This document shows positions 1 through 13,329 of a stretch of DNA of 64,000 nucleotides, in pieces (position 1 is the stretch's first letter; the number at the start of each line of letters is the position of its first letter). Under the pieces are notes generated by a model. That model did no database searches and was not told the origin of the DNA. It saw nothing but the letters and a program-made list of their open reading frames with translations. Position numbers and translations under genes: made by a program. Origin of the DNA: Parus major (Eukaryota; Chordata; Aves; Passeriformes; Paridae); assembly GCF_001522545.3 (NCBI RefSeq), contig NC_031791.1, forward strand, positions 4,069,276 through 4,133,275. Reading direction: 5' to 3'.

Positions 1-229
1 TGCTGCTGCTTGTGTTGCGAGATGCGAGGCATCGAGAGCGGACCCAGGGCTGGGCAAGGTGAAAGCAGCAAATTTGCTTTGTGGCCTCATAGTTCTATAC
101 CTGAAGCCGTTAGTGCCTTGAGAGAAGCCAGGTGAGCAGCACTGCTTCAAGCAGGCAGGAGCCCATTATTTAGTGAGAATCTATTCCCAGGATGTCCCTG
201 GCTTGGCAGACCTAAAGACTGCAATAGTG

Positions 230-600
230 AATTAGTGCATACAGATCATCATTTACTGAAACGCAAGCCCCGATGCACCTTTCTAGGGAAGCACTAATTT
301 ATTATGCATTGTTATTAGCTGCAGCAGGGCCTTCATTAGAGCTAGAGTTAAGGTCTGTTTTGGCTGCCTCATCAGCATCAGTGAACTGCGTCCCTGCGAG
401 GTTTGATACAATTTAATTAACCTAATTAAAAGCTCTGATTGCAGAGATGATTGGGGTAGAGCCAGCAGCAACTGCATATTTATAACGAGCTAGAAGGTGT
501 GGGACTGGAGCCAAATGATATGCATCTCTAATGAGCTGGTGCTATTGAAGTGTGGATTTGGAACACTAACATTTATTTTTGGCAACAATGGCCAGTTTAT
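230..600. promoter_or_regulatory. Candidate conserved non-coding element
   Basis: An AT-rich block within GC-richer DNA. It has clustered homeodomain-type cores (TTTAATTAACCTAATTAAAA near 410-429) and an ATATGCAT POU-like site near 518-525. It has no repeat character and no convincing frame. It looks like an enhancer-type element, but conservation has not been tested. Confidence 0.35.
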
Positions 601-1410
601 CTTCATGATAGAAATGATCCCGGCTTGATTGGGTGTAGCAGGGAGCTCAGCACTCTGCTCCCTGGCCTTGTGCAGACCACTGGCAGGCACTCACCAGCAC
701 CCACAGCCTATTTGCTCCTCACTGCTCTGCCCCCCACACTGCCAACACCTTCCCCTGCAGGCATGGCATCCTCTCGCCCTGCACACACAGCCCTGCGGGG
801 CACACGGTGTGGACAGCGTGCCCTAGCCCCAGAGAAACCCTGGAAGATGCCAGCAAGTTTCCCTTCCCCAGCCACCACTTCCTCCAACCCTCCCATAGCA
901 CCCTCACTCTCCCCCAGACCTCCTGCCCCACAGCCAGGCTGGGCTCCTGGTGCAGGTAACCCACCTCTGTTACTGCTCCAGGTAGCAAAAACTTCATGTC
1001 CTGATCTGCTGGGCACCAGGCACAGTGCCCAGCTAACACAAAGCAGCCTGGAGCAGAGATCAGCCCCAGCACTGGGGCTTCAGGGCTGCTGCTGCCTGGG
1101 CTGCACCAGCACCTGCTCCTGGCTGACCCACTGCAGCCAGAACCTCGTGCCCTCCTGTTTAGAGACAGAGAGGCTGCCAGCCCCTCAGTCCCCAGCAGCT
1201 GTGTCAGAACATGGGGGTTCCTGGCAGCTCAGAGCAGGGAACCCCCGTTTCTGGGCTGCAGCAGCTGTCATCTCAGTAGTGCCCTTCTCTCTCCACGTTT
1301 AAAGGCTACATGGTGCTAAGAGGGGTCAGGGGTCCAGTGAACCCAGCAGCAGCAGTGGGATGTCCCAGGCATTCTCAGCAGCCAAGGAACAGTAGCAAGT
1401 CTGCCGAGCC
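600..1410. other. Intergenic, nothing recognised
   Basis: C+G-rich, CpG-poor DNA with CAGC and CCTG words. A 250-codon plus-strand frame covers most of it, but the translation is a low-complexity Pro/Ser/Ala mixture with no family resemblance, so it is not called as a gene. Confidence 0.6.
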
Positions 1411-1660
1411 ACTTGGAAAATTTGATCCATGCTAATTATGCTGAAAAAAGCTCTTCTGATAATGAGTATGAAATGGAAGCGTAGCTAATACTCATCTCTG
1501 AGTGCCATTAATCTTTAAAACTGGAACAATAAGTGAAAACACTGCAGGGCATATGAAGCAAGGTGTGATTCACATCTGCTCTTCCATGGCTGCCTGATTT
1601 ATTGGCACAAGGCAACTTTCCTGCACTGTTTCAACAGAACTGCATTACATAACACCATGG
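1410..1660. promoter_or_regulatory. Candidate conserved non-coding element
   Basis: An AT-rich island bounded by GC-richer DNA. It contains GCTAATTATGC, AGCTAATACTCAT and GCCATTAATC homeodomain-like cores, and ends near AACTGCATTACATAACACC. There is no repeat signature. This is a visual judgement only. Confidence 0.3.
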
Positions 1661-1689
1661 ACTGCTTCACTTTGCTTGCCTTTCCAATC

Positions 1690-4600
1690 AAAGTATCTCC
1701 TCAGAGTTTTTAGAGATCTTCTGTCCTTTTCTGGAACGTCTCAGGAGCACAGGAGATGACTCTCTCCCAGGTCTTGGCTTCTCCAGAGATGCTTCTTTCC
1801 TCCTGGCCATGACAGCTGCAGTGGCAGCAGGGACACGGTTCTCCAGCCCAGGTATGCTGGGTAAACTGATGGGGCAGGGCAGGGGACACTCCCAGGTCTC
1901 TGGCTGCTCTGTGCAGCAAGGGATGGAGGCTCCTTTTCCGTTCCTGCTGTGACAGCTGCTGCAGGTGCAGCCCTCAGAAGCACCTGGGGTACCTGTCCTC
2001 TCCCTGCACAGCACAGACACTGTCACTAAGCCAAAGCTCTCCAGGACCTCTGCCACTCAGATTAATGCATCTATCTCACTTTTGATGGCTTCTATTTTCA
2101 AATAGCTCTCTCTGGGACTTACTATCTTTTATTTAAATTGTGGATTTGCCGAAGTGACCTTTTAGCTGACTCTGAGGAGGGATGGGTAGCTGCTTCCCAC
2201 TGCAGTCCCAGAAAGACTGCCGACCCTGTGGCTTTGAACAAGTTCAAAGCATCGCCTGCCTTTTGGCCATAACCCTCAATAGTGCCTTTGCATGGATTTT
2301 TCTCCCACACTCCTGAAAAGACATCATCAGAGACATTTCCCCTCATGGGCTCTTTAATATTTACAATGACTTTGTGAATAGATAATATATTCCACCTTTT
2401 TTTTTTAGCCTTTTAAAAGCACATGCTCCTTGTGCAGCTGAAGGAAGCAGTGGATGCTGTGGCTGCCTTTGAGGCTGGGAGGACAAACAGATCTGGGGGA
2501 GATGAGGATTGCTCTGAGCCACACTCGCTGCCTGCCCACAGCTCCTGGCAGTGTCCCGGGGCAGCCACAGGCCTGGGGTGGCCCTGCCGAGGCTCCTACT
2601 GCCAAAATCCTTAGAACCTTCCTCCCACTTCTGACTAAGCCCAAAGCTGATCATCTTGGTAGCTGGAAGACAATCCAAATGCAAAACAAAATGCTTCTAA
2701 AAACTGTCCCACAGATTGCCAGGCATCTTATAAAGCCTGGCCATGGGCTTAAGCTCATCAAAATCATATGGATGTTTTTTGTCAAAATCCTTCTAAACCA
2801 CGGAGGCAGCAAGCAGCTTACAACCCAGAAGTGTCATAGATGTACTCGGGAATGCTTGTCCATAATTTTGTTTATTCCAGTCTGCAGGTCCAGGAGGGAC
2901 TGTCAGATCCTGTGTTCTGATGGTCTCTGTGCTGCCATCCACTGCACTTCACTCAGAGAGCCAAGACCAAGTCCAGCAGCTCCAGCTGGGTTTTAGTTTG
3001 TCAGTGCTGAGGAGGCTGAGCCACAGCCTGAGGAAGGAGGGCTCCGGATGGCAGAGAAGTGCTGAGGGGAAAGATATCTTGATGCTCCCAAGAGCTGGAC
3101 TGTGATCTCTGGGGTAGGGGAAGGCAAGAACTCTATGATCCTTGGCATTTTCACTTGGACATAAACTTCTTCCTTGCCTCAGACCTGCTGAACGTATAAA
3201 CTACAGACATACATGAGGAGAGCAGAGCCAGAAATGTCAGTGGAGGCTTCATGCAGTACTGCATGTTGGGTGAGAGCACCCTGAGCAAGGTGCAACCTCC
3301 TGCTGCAACAAAACACACCAGGCCAAGTGTTCTTTAGGGCAACAATCCTTCTTGGCCTGCAGAGGTGACAGGACTGGCTGAGGCTGAGGCTCTGGGGCTC
3401 TCCTCAGGGTGCTGCCAGGCTGGGGGACTGGCCTGAGGTAGCCCCTGAGGTGGGCTAGCCATGATAAGGCTGGTGAGGCACACAGCTGTGCAGAGGGGCA
3501 CATTTTTTTCAGTCCATGTTGCCCTAACAAACAAATGTCCTGGGATACAGACAATAATGTTTTTATGAGACTCTAAATTCTAAACTGAAATGCTCTTTGT
3601 AGTGGACTAATAGCCAACACGTGTCCCTTCATCTCATGCTGAACTTTTGTGGTCCTACATGGGTAAAAAAGGCCCTGGTGAACATTTACACTGAGCACTT
3701 TGTTCTCAAAGATTTGTAGAGCAAAGAGAATAATGTATTGAGACTCTCAACCCGTGCCAGTTTGGCTTCATTTGTCCTTCTGAACTTGCCCTGAGAGATA
3801 ATGTTTCCTTCTAATCTGCTGCCGTCCACCTACAGCAGGGACCAAGTGAATAATTCTCCCAAACAAGCCTTTATTCTTAAAACTCTGCCTGGCCCTAACC
3901 CTTTCCCCCCCCTTACAGAGTAATTGTTGTGTTCATTACATGCTAATAGCCTGTGCTGTGCTCCAGCCCACACTGGCTGTGGCCACACAAACGGGGCTCA
4001 GGCGCTGCTGCTTTCGGATAATGCTGCTCTTTTGGCATTATTTGAAAGAATGTGCCAGGCCTCTGAGCTCCAGGCATGCTCGCTCCCAGCCTGCCTGCCC
4101 CAGAGCACAAGGCAGGTGCAGAGGCTTCACAGAAATCAGCACATCCTCCAAGGAGTGAGGCTTTGCTCTCCACACGTGATAATAAATGACTGCTACCCTC
4201 CCATAGGAGGAAGGCATGAGGAAGAGGAAACAAGACATCTAAGTCTCTGGTTAATGAGACAAATATTTTCTATTCTTTTCTGTTCAGGTGCTTATGTCAC
4301 CCTTTCACAATGATATTTTAATAAGCCTTTGCAAGCTCTACAAATTGCCCTTTATATCTGCAGGAGAAGGGAAGCTCCAGGGGATGAGCAATGTATACAT
4401 TGAACACACAAGAAATGCCTTATCCAGCCTGCTCCTGGAAATCACTCTCTAGAGACATCTGGAATGGGTGCCCCTCTGAAAACACCCAAGGGAGAGAGGT
4501 ATTAGTAATTTTAGTGGTGGCTTCATGGTGCCTTTCAAACGGGACAAAGCTAAGCCGGGGTCAGACCCCATGGTCAGGGACTGACAGGCAGCTTTGTTCC

Positions 4601-6440
4601 TTTGTTCCTAACCCCGCTCCTGAGCTTAAGAAACAGCCAAGGGTCACTCTCTGATACCTCCCAGAAGGCTGCAGAGACAAAAGCCTTCAGCCTGTACTGG
4701 TTTAAACCTTGGAGTTGGCTGACAAGCTGTTCCTGTGCGAAGGGGAGGCTGCAGCCTCTGTTACTTGGTGCCAAGGGCTGGGGTTGTTTGGAGTGACACC
4801 TGTCTGGCGTGTGGGTATCTGCTATATTTTATATATGTTCCCTGCCTCTCTATAACCACATCCCACCCCTCTGTAGCCAGGGAGGCAGGGAAGATATTAT
4901 AGCATGGACCAGAGGAACTGAAACGAGGCTCTCTCCCTTGCTGAGATGGTATTCCAGCTTTATTCCAGGGATTGCATGGGGAAAGAGAGAGAAAATTGGT
5001 AACATGCTCCTTTTTGAAGTCAGGGGAAGGGGAAGGGTTACGTTCTTACAACCAATAAGGAAAACTGGGGAGGAAGAGATAAGGGGGGAAGCTAACATTC
5101 TATATTTCAGGGGTACATCTTGGGTTATAGCACTTTTCTAAATGCATTACAACAGGTGTCACACGGCACAGGGTACGCTCGGGTGTGGGACAGGGAGCAC
5201 ACCCACAGGTGAGCTCATGTGTGTGCATGTGAGCCTTTAGGAGCACACATGCACAGGTATGTGTGCTAAATGCAATCTGTGTGGGCTGCTCCCAAACTAG
5301 TCCATGCATGGCAGGGGGGGTTTCTCTCCAGGAAATGTAAGAAAAAACCCCTTTCACGAGCAGGTTCACACATGAGCGTGTATATGCAAAACCAGGCAAG
5401 TATCTGCTGTACACACTCACCCCCAGTGTGGGGACAAACCCCGTACTCAAAGCAGTAGAAAAACCAAAAAGGCACCAAGAGAGGCTTGGCTTCTCCAGCC
5501 TGTGCTCAGGGCCATGCACTGCAGCCCCTGCACAGCCCTCCCTGCCTCAAACCCTTCTCCCCAACCTCATGGCTTAGCCCCTGCCCTCTTCCCAGAGCTC
5601 AGCACAGCCAGAGCACAGATTCCCCCACGGGATAGTGTGTTCTGAGAGAGCAGAGGCTCGGAAAACCTAAGCAGGAACGGCAGTATCCTTTGTGTATCAT
5701 GAGCCTGGGCTCCTGCCAAATTCCTCTGCACCCACTGCCTCTATTAAATGCGTCAATCATTTCTTGGCAATCCAAGCCCCAGAGAAGAGTTGAGAGGCAA
5801 CTTCAGGCAGTTCAGTCGCTTTCATTAAAAGGTAAAAATACACGCTGAGCAGGAGCTGGGAGCAGGACTGAGCCCTGTCTGCACAGAGAGCAGGGCTGCC
5901 AGACCCTCCCTGCTGGGGAAGAGTAAGAAGCAGCAAACAACAGAGCTTCCCATGGTCACAGGCTCTGCCAGCCTGTGAAATCCCCACAATGGCCACTCTT
6001 CAAGGACAGTTGCAGATCCTTGCATGTGGATCTCGGTCCTGGGTGCCTGGGAAAGCAGAGGGAGAGTGTGAAGGTGCAGGGGATGTGGGAGGGAACACCC
6101 CTGCACGGCTCCCCTGGTGCAGCTGGGGCTGGGGTGATGACCTGGCATCGCACCCCTGGGACAGCAGAAGGTGCTGCCTGCAGCACAGCCACCAGCTCCT
6201 GCCAGTCAGCACAGGGCTGGAGTGCAACTGGGACCCAGCTCTGGGGTGAACCCTGGGGAGAAATTGGGGGCTCCATTCCCCACCCCCAGGCAGCTGCAGT
6301 GGCCAGGATGCTGGGTGAGAAGGTGCCCGTGCTCCAGGCTGGCACCAGGGAGCAGCAGGGTTCTTGGGAATAGAACAGGAAAGTCCAGGTGACTCAAACA
6401 TTCCTGGCACGGAGCACGGGCCAGCTGAGCGCAGTGGGAG
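1690..6440. other. Intergenic, nothing recognised
   Basis: Mixed-composition single-copy-looking DNA. A C homopolymer lies near 3904-3912. No frame has a recognisable domain, and no tRNA, LINE tail or LTR boundary was seen. Confidence 0.55.
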
Positions 6441-6442
6441 AG

Positions 6443-6670
6443 TGTCGCTTTATTAGGAACGGCTGGGAAGAACGACACAGACTCTCATGGAGTCAGAACA
6501 GGAGAATTCCTTTAGTTTATTGCTTTAGCCTTGTTTTATAGACTAGTTTGTAGAAAGTACAGAAAGGAAACTCTTATTGGTTAGTAAACTGCTACATCAC
6601 CATCATTGGTCAGTGGTGTACAACACCCTCTGACTTTCTCTTGCCAAGAAAACAAGAGGACAGACAAACA
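6443..6670 (-). mobile_element. LTR fragment, avian ERV-like (solo)
   Basis: Read on the minus strand this has the order of a retroviral LTR. Two CCAAT boxes (ATTGG on plus at 6605-6609 and 6576-6580) come first, then a TATA box TCTATAAAA (6534-6542), AATAAA (6516-6521) and a U5-like segment with GAGTCTGTGTCGTTCTTCCC, ending near GCGACA at 6443. The U5 wording resembles songbird ERV LTRs I remember. No coding internal region or clear target duplication is seen. The 5' edge is uncertain and may extend to about 6800. Confidence 0.55.
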
Positions 6671-6849
6671 GCACCTGCAAGGGCTGTTTTCTGTCTTTGA
6701 GGATTGTTTTCAAATCCTCCCATGAATTTCTCAGGCTAGCTCTCAGGCAGGACTGAGAAGCTATGGGGCCTGCAGTTTCTGCAGGCTCCCTGCAGCTTGC
6801 TCCAGAGCTAGCATCCATAGGAGAGAGGAGGACAAACGGGCAGGGACCC

Positions 6850-9350
6850 ACGGGAGGAGTCTAGGCAGAGAACTGTGGAGCTCAAGAGTGGGGATGAGGG
6901 GCCTGGGGACACCATCAGAAGTTGTCACCAGGAGGGGCCAGGCCACCAGGTGTTGGTGGTGGATCTGGGGACAGTGAGAAGAGGAGCCACACTGTGCATG
7001 GACACCGGTGTCCCCAGAGGCACCCCTGCCAGGAGCTGCTCTGCTCAGGCCACTCTGCCTGCTTGGCCACATGCACAGGGCTCCTGAGAGTCGCTGCATG
7101 CCTGTGCCACTCCCATTCAGGCAGCTCTGTCTCCCTGCTTGCTGCTCTGTTCCTTCCCTTTGCCTCTGCCTCTTCATGCAGTTGCTTTGATCTGCACTCC
7201 AGAGGCTCAGTGTTAAAAATTAATGTTTCATGGATGTTGCTGCCCATGGCTTGAAAAATGGCTTTCTTTTTCCCTCAGGTGGTGGCTCACACCAGCTCCT
7301 GAAGGACTGTTCTGCTCCAAGTTAAAAAGACAGGCCAAAACCTCCTGTGTTCCTCATGCTTTGGTTTAAGGCAGGATGGGACCTGCTCCTGCCCTGCAGA
7401 GCTGTGCTGGAGGGGGAAGCTGGGACCGCATCCTGGTGCCCAGGCCATCCCAGCAGGCTCTGCCAGTCCCCAGAGCAGCCCTGCCCTCCTGCCTGTGCCC
7501 CACCAGCCCTGCCTGCTCCACCAGGGCTCACCTCTGCTGCCTCCTCTGCTCCGGGGAAAGGGGCCGTGGGCTGGGGGCTCATTCCCCTGAGATGAGCAGA
7601 AGGACCAGAGCCAGGTGCAGTGTGCTGTGCCCTCCATGCTCTCTCAGAGGGGCTTTCTCCCTTTCTAGAAGTTTCTCTACACCCAGGTTCCAGCAGTTGG
7701 AGGAGAGCACTGGTTCTCTGAGCTGCTGGCAGAGAGCAGCAGCGATTCCCCCAGCGATTCCCTTATCTCCCCTCCAAGCCTTGTCCAGGCTTTGCTTGTG
7801 GTGCCAGGGGCTGGCAGGGCTGCTGTCCCGTGTCTCTGGCCTCTCCCAGTTTGGGAGGCTGCTCGGTGCTGCCTTGGCCAGGCGCTGAGCCGCGGGCAGG
7901 TTGGCAGCCTGGGAACGGTCCCTCTTGTGTCCTGCTGGCTGCTTGGGAGGGAAGGGATGCAGCGCCCGGGGCAGCAGGGTGGGTGCAGCAGGAAGTCAGG
8001 CCTGCCAAGCTGGGTGTGTAGCATGTGGGGATGCTTGTCTGGGCTCCCGAAGCATTTTCCAAACACTTTAATTATAGTGATTTATATGGCAAAAGTGTGG
8101 GGGCGAGAGCTTGGGAAAGGCATTAGCAGGTTTGTTCTGAGGGCTCTAATCAGAGGTAGGTGATGAGGAGAGGGAGGGGACAGCACTGGGGCTGTACCTT
8201 GAACCGCGGCGTCAGGACAGGTTTGAAGGATGCAAAACTTCCCAGCTGTGCCAGGGATGTTCTGAGGGCATCCCCGAGGCCTTAATGCTCCTCTGGGAAC
8301 AGCTCTGGCATCAGGAGTACCATCAAATGTCCTGTGCCTGTCCCTGGTGCTGCTCCTGAGCCAGCCCAGCCCCTACCCCAGCACTCACTAGGCTCAGCTC
8401 TGACCAGCCCCAGCACCACCTGTGCACCACCTGTGGAGGCAGAGCAGGTACATGAGGCCACAGGTGAACATGGTACACAAATGGCTTTGCTGCAGTCTCC
8501 AGAAAATGTCCAACAATTTAACAGCAACTCGGTGTTCTCATTGGTGTTATCTTGAAAATTTGGGGCATCAAGAGAAGCACACTCATGGGCACACACACAG
8601 CTCCCTGCAGCCCCAGCCGATGAAGAGACCCCTGGCACTGCACAGGGACAGCAGCTCCTCAAGCCCAGGAGTTCAGCAGCCAAGGGAATGCTACAGGGCA
8701 GCTGTGCTCGCTCCGAAATCTCAGCCCCCTCCAAGCCTGCCTCGCTCCGAGGACACTCTTACAGAGTCCTAACTGCACCAGGCAAAGGGAGAGGAACACT
8801 GGGCTGCTGTCAGACTGGTGGCACCACGGGCACAGCATGGGGCTGCTGAGCTGAGCCCTGGCACTGCAGCTCTGACCCCTCTGAGCCACCACGGATGCAG
8901 CCCCGGCAGCGTGGCCGCAGCATGTGTCACCGCCACTGCAATCCTACTTTTCGGCCTGTTTTCTGATAAATAACCTTTTCCTGTCCTTTTTGACAGTGAT
9001 GTTTATTGATGTCTGACATCCCTCAGAGCCAGGTCTGGCCTCAGAGAGCCCCGCACACCCCACGGCCGTGGAGCAGGGCAGAGCGGCACAGGCAGCTCTG
9101 CTTCTCTCAGATGCCCACAGCCTCCCTAGAGCAGTCGCTCCCAGATGTGTCAGGCTGGGCGCTAGCTGAGTCTCCTGGTGGGAACAGAGTGAAAACAGCG
9201 ATTTAAATAACCCTACCTCGGGCTCCCGGGGGCTGCTCCTGCCAGGGACAGCAGTGCTGGGTGGCCTCTCCCAGGAGAGGCTCAGCAGAGGGTTCAGCAG
9301 GGCTTCACACCCCAGCTCCTGCCCAGGGCACACAAACCTCTCTGCACTAC
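6850..9350. other. Intergenic, GC-rich, nothing recognised
   Basis: G+C-rich, CpG-poor DNA. Several overlapping frames exist on both strands (for example 7376-7888), but all translate to low-complexity Pro/Ser/Cys/Gly text. No gene is supported. Confidence 0.55.
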
Positions 9351-9354
9351 CTGG

Positions 9355-9500
9355 GGATAATTTGCTGATGGGGGATCCGTGATCACTGAGCTCATGTTAT
9401 CACTTCATTGAATCCAATTGATTGAGGAGCTAAAAGCAGCCTTGGCTTGATGGTGCCGGGGAGCAGGGCAGCATGCTGAACCCTTAAAAGCATTGGCATC
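9355..9500. promoter_or_regulatory. Candidate conserved non-coding element
   Basis: An AT-rich island in GC-rich DNA, with GATAATTTGC, GTTATCAC, CATTGAATCCAATTGATTGA and nearby short palindromes (TGATCA, CAATTG). It lies about 12.9 kb downstream of the POU3F1 promoter. Conservation is untested. Confidence 0.3.
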
Positions 9501-11030
9501 ACAGGCAGACACAGACACTCGCTCTCCTAAAGCCTCTCACACCTTCTGATGATTTGGAACCAGCAGCAGGGCAGTTCCAGGGGATATTATTTCATACTTC
9601 AAGCCTGCACAACCAACCTCTTATTCTTGCCCTTCTGCCCTCAGTGGGCAGGCTCTGCTCCCACAGAGATTTCAGGGGAAGGAAGTGTGCATCTGCGGGG
9701 TGATGTGGGGGCAGCCTGGCTCTTAAGTGGTCTAACCACGAGCCCACACTGCTGGGAACGGAGCCCAGACCTGCTGCCCAAACACAAGCTTCTGTGTAGC
9801 AGCAGCTGCATCCAGGGCTGCTCGTGAACCTGCATCCCCTGAGCAGTGCTAGAGATGGGAAGATGTAGGAGCATCCCTGTCACAGCTGTGCCCTATGAGG
9901 GAAGTTTGACAGGCACTGAGGTCCCTCCAGGTGCAGGAAAGACAGGGAGGGGAGCAATGGGCACCTTTGCCCATGCCTGAGCTGAGAGCAGGCAGGGCAG
10001 CCAGCTGAAATCCCTGGATGAAGCTGGCACACAAAACTGTCTGAGGCTGCTGGAGCATCTCCACTCCAAATAACAGCACATGCTCCACAAACTGCTTTTC
10101 TGCTGTAATCCTGAGTGTGGGATAGCACAGGGGACAGGGATCTCTCCTGGGACTCTGTTTACAGTGCCCCTGCCCAGATGTGCTCAGCCTTGGCTCACCT
10201 TGCACTGGTCTTTCTGATTTGTTTGGATTTTCTAGGAATTCAAGACTGGCATCCCTGCAAAAGGCAATGCATACTTTATTAGCTATGCTGCTTTCCTGTC
10301 CACTAATTAAAATCAAATTATATCTGATGCACACAACATACTTTGCAGTGAAAGAAATCTCCTTTCCCAATCTACTCTCTGAAGCAATTTATTTAGCCCA
10401 CTGAGCTGAAAAGAGTACAGCCCTGCAAAGACCCCAGGGATGCTGAGGACCCAGCTGGCTGGAACTTCTCCTGGGCTCACCTTTTTGGTTTCATTGCAGG
10501 CTAGAGCCAGGGTCCCCCAGGGCTGAGGGGAAGAGCAAAGGAGAGGCCCGTGGGAAGGTAAGCAGCAGCAGCCACGGGCTCCTTTTTGGGTGCATCCGTC
10601 TCCTCTGCCATGGGCAGCACAGCTGGCACCAGCACGTTTGGCTGCCTGGGGAACAGGAGAGGACGAGTTCCCTCACAGGAGGGTCCCAGCAGGGCCAGCC
10701 CCCCAGCAGCCCCACAGGATGCACCCACAAATGCCTCAGAGCCTCTGGCTCAGGCAGGGCCTGCACAGGTCCCTCTGCCCAGCAGCACTGGCAGATCCTT
10801 CTGCCCACACGCACTAAAACGCGGGTGCTGGGTCCCCAGAAAAGAGCACGAGGCTCAGCATGGAGCAAGTCACACAGTAAAGAGGCCCAGGAGAGAGGGG
10901 CCAGCCCCTGCCCTGCGTCTCCTCAGTGGAGCCACCACTCTCAGCTTTTTTTCCTTAGAGGAAGGGTAAAGTTTCTGCAAAAAGACAAGACTTCCCCTGT
11001 GGTCCTTGTGCTGGTGCTGGCAGGAGCCAT
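9500..11030. other. Intergenic, nothing recognised
   Basis: Mixed to GC-rich DNA without recognisable genes or repeats. Confidence 0.5.
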
Positions 11031-11038
11031 GTTTGGAG

Positions 11039-11163
11039 TAATACATCATCAGTAGAAGGTACCTAATGATGTATTGCCCTAATACATCACCATAGCAACA
11101 GCACTCTAATGATGTATTATTCTAATGTGCTACCCAAGTGCCCGTTCCTGCGGATGATGTATG
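11039..11163. promoter_or_regulatory. Homotypic cluster of TAATGATGTATT with dyad symmetry
   Basis: Five related words lie within 125 bases: TAATACATCA (11039-11048), TAATGATGTATT (11064-11075), TAATACATCA (11080-11089), TAATGATGTATT (11107-11118) and GATGATGTATG (11153-11163). The first four alternate in strand. Copies two and three form a perfect 9-bp inverted repeat (TGATGTATT/AATACATCA) around a 5-base GCCCT spacer. An RFX-like half site, CACCATAGCAAC, sits between copies three and four. The function is unknown; an enhancer with paired sites is the simplest reading. Confidence 0.5.
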
Positions 11164-11169
11164 GCCAGG

Positions 11170-13325
11170 GTGGCTGTGCTCTGCCAAGCCCAGATGCAGC
11201 AAAGCTCTCCTGACTGCCAAACACCTCCAGGAGCATTGCCTGCTGCATGGGATGCACCACTGGCTGCTTGCTCCCACCTTTGAGGGCAGAGGTGCTGCCT
11301 TGCCACCCAAAGGTGGGGGAGATCCCGAACTCGGTGACCACCAGAGTTCTCTGCCACGATTGTCGTCCCTTTCCTCCCCTCCCCACAGCCAAGCTACAGT
11401 GTCACTTGTGGAGCTCTGAAAGACAATTTAAAAAGCATTCCTTCCCTGGCATTTGGAAAATCCAGAAGGGGAAGTGACAGGCTGGTTTGTGCATTTCTCC
11501 AGCCCCTTCCAAGGTATTAAGGCCACACAGTGCTCTGGGTTTGATCATTAACAATGAAAATACCAGCTGGAATTCTCCTGCTGCCTGTGACAGGGACAGC
11601 ATTGTTTCAAATTCACACTATCTTTTTGACCATTCAAATGCCATCAATTCAGTCACCCCAATGCGTAGGACAGTTATCTGAAATGTTTTCCCAAACAGCT
11701 TAGTGATTATAGAGCAACAATTCATGGCATTGCTTGGGGACATCTGTGCAAAGCAACGCTCAGTAAAGAGCTCGTGGCCAGCTGAATGCTCCCTGTGTGG
11801 ACTTCAGATTCCAGAGAGAAGCAGGGAAGCTGGCAGACAGAGAGACTGAATGAATGGCAGGAGAAATCATTTCATCTATGCAAATCCATGCCAAGCTCTC
11901 AGTGCAGCTGCTGTCAGTGGGGAGCTCTGCCCCTCTGCACTGACATGGAAGATTTTATTGAGCACTGAGATGCCCTCTCTGCCAGACCAGCAGCTGCTCA
12001 CTGTGCAGGGGCTGCAGCCTTTGGTGCCCTCCACAAGCATCCAGATGAACCCTCCACAGCAGAAGCAGGGCCCAGTGCAGGTTCTGTGGGATTTCTCTCT
12101 GCTCTGAGATTCCCAAGCCTTAGAAGCCCCTGGAAAATGGAAGTTTGTGGCACCCATGGCTTATTCCATCACAGAGGAGCAGCAGCTCAGCCTTTATCAA
12201 CACAGGCTGCCCAGGCAGCAGTGGAGTCACCACCCCTGCAGGCTGTGGGGACAATGCAGCAGGAGTTCTGCTGGCTCACTCTTCTCCTAGCCCGTCACTG
12301 GGGCCAGCAGCCACGCCTGGGAATCCCCAGATCATTCAGGTCACTGTGAAGTGCCCAGAGCTGAGGGGACAAGGTGCTTCATAGACCCAAACTGGTGGTA
12401 CCCCAGAGGGGGATCCCCTGGCACACACCACAACCCCAGTCTGGCCAGAGCAGAGCTTCAGATGTTAAGTCTGCTGTCTCCCCAGGACTGTGTCACACTT
12501 CCCTCAGCTGCACCTCTCAGTGTGGGTGTAGAGGGATGCAGGAGGCCTCCCTTCCCTGGGCTGCCTTTGCAAGGCTCCCGTGCTGCACCTGGGCAGATTC
12601 CAATCATCTCTCAACCTTCCAGCAGTGACAAATTACAGGATCTTCAGCAGGGGAAAAAAAAGTGAAACAGAGTGACCAAAAAAGGAATGATTGTATTATC
12701 AATAATGTTTCCAGTGGCTGATGGATGAGGACACCCAAATGATTTTTAAGATTTCAGTAGAAATCTTTTTAAAGATGGCAGCACAAAGGCAAAATGTTTA
12801 TTAGCCCAGGGTTTCCTGAGAAAATCCTCCAGGGATGTGCACAGCCACGCCAGGTGTGGGCCAAATGTGTGCTCAGCATCATGCAGCCCATCTAACAGCA
12901 GATGAGATGGGATATTTTCCTCATTCCTGCAGAGACAGGAGCGATCCTGAGAGCGTTCCAAGAGGGTTGAACAGACAGACACAGTGCTCAGTGGGACCTC
13001 TGCTGCCCTTTTCCTTCCCAGGGCTCAGTGCAAATGCTTCCTAAACACTCTGGGAACAAACAGCTTTTTGAAAGCTGCCCTAAAAGCCCTCTGTTTTCAC
13101 TAACATCTAGAGTAGGGAACATCAAGAAAAAGATCACCTCCTAATTCTTTGGGGAACTGAATTTGCAGAACAGGCATCCTGTCTTAAACATTCCCCTCAA
13201 AAGGCAGGCACAGCCCTTGCCCTGTGCAGGGTAGGATATTCACCTGATGGTTTTTTGATGCCACATATCCAGCACAGCCTTGGAAATGCTCTTGTGCTGG
13301 AAACTTATTAGACAACATTGTCATG
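11170..13325. other. Intergenic; one perfect POU octamer
   Basis: No gene or repeat recognised. A perfect octamer ATGCAAAT lies at 11878-11885. Confidence 0.5.
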
Positions 13326-13329
13326 TACT

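Noticed and set aside
550..1302. 250-codon plus-strand frame
   Set aside because: Low-complexity Pro/Ser/Ala translation in stop-poor GC-rich DNA; no family resemblance or splice context.
7376..7888. 170-codon plus-strand frame and overlapping antisense frames
   Set aside because: Compositional open frames on both strands with low-complexity content.
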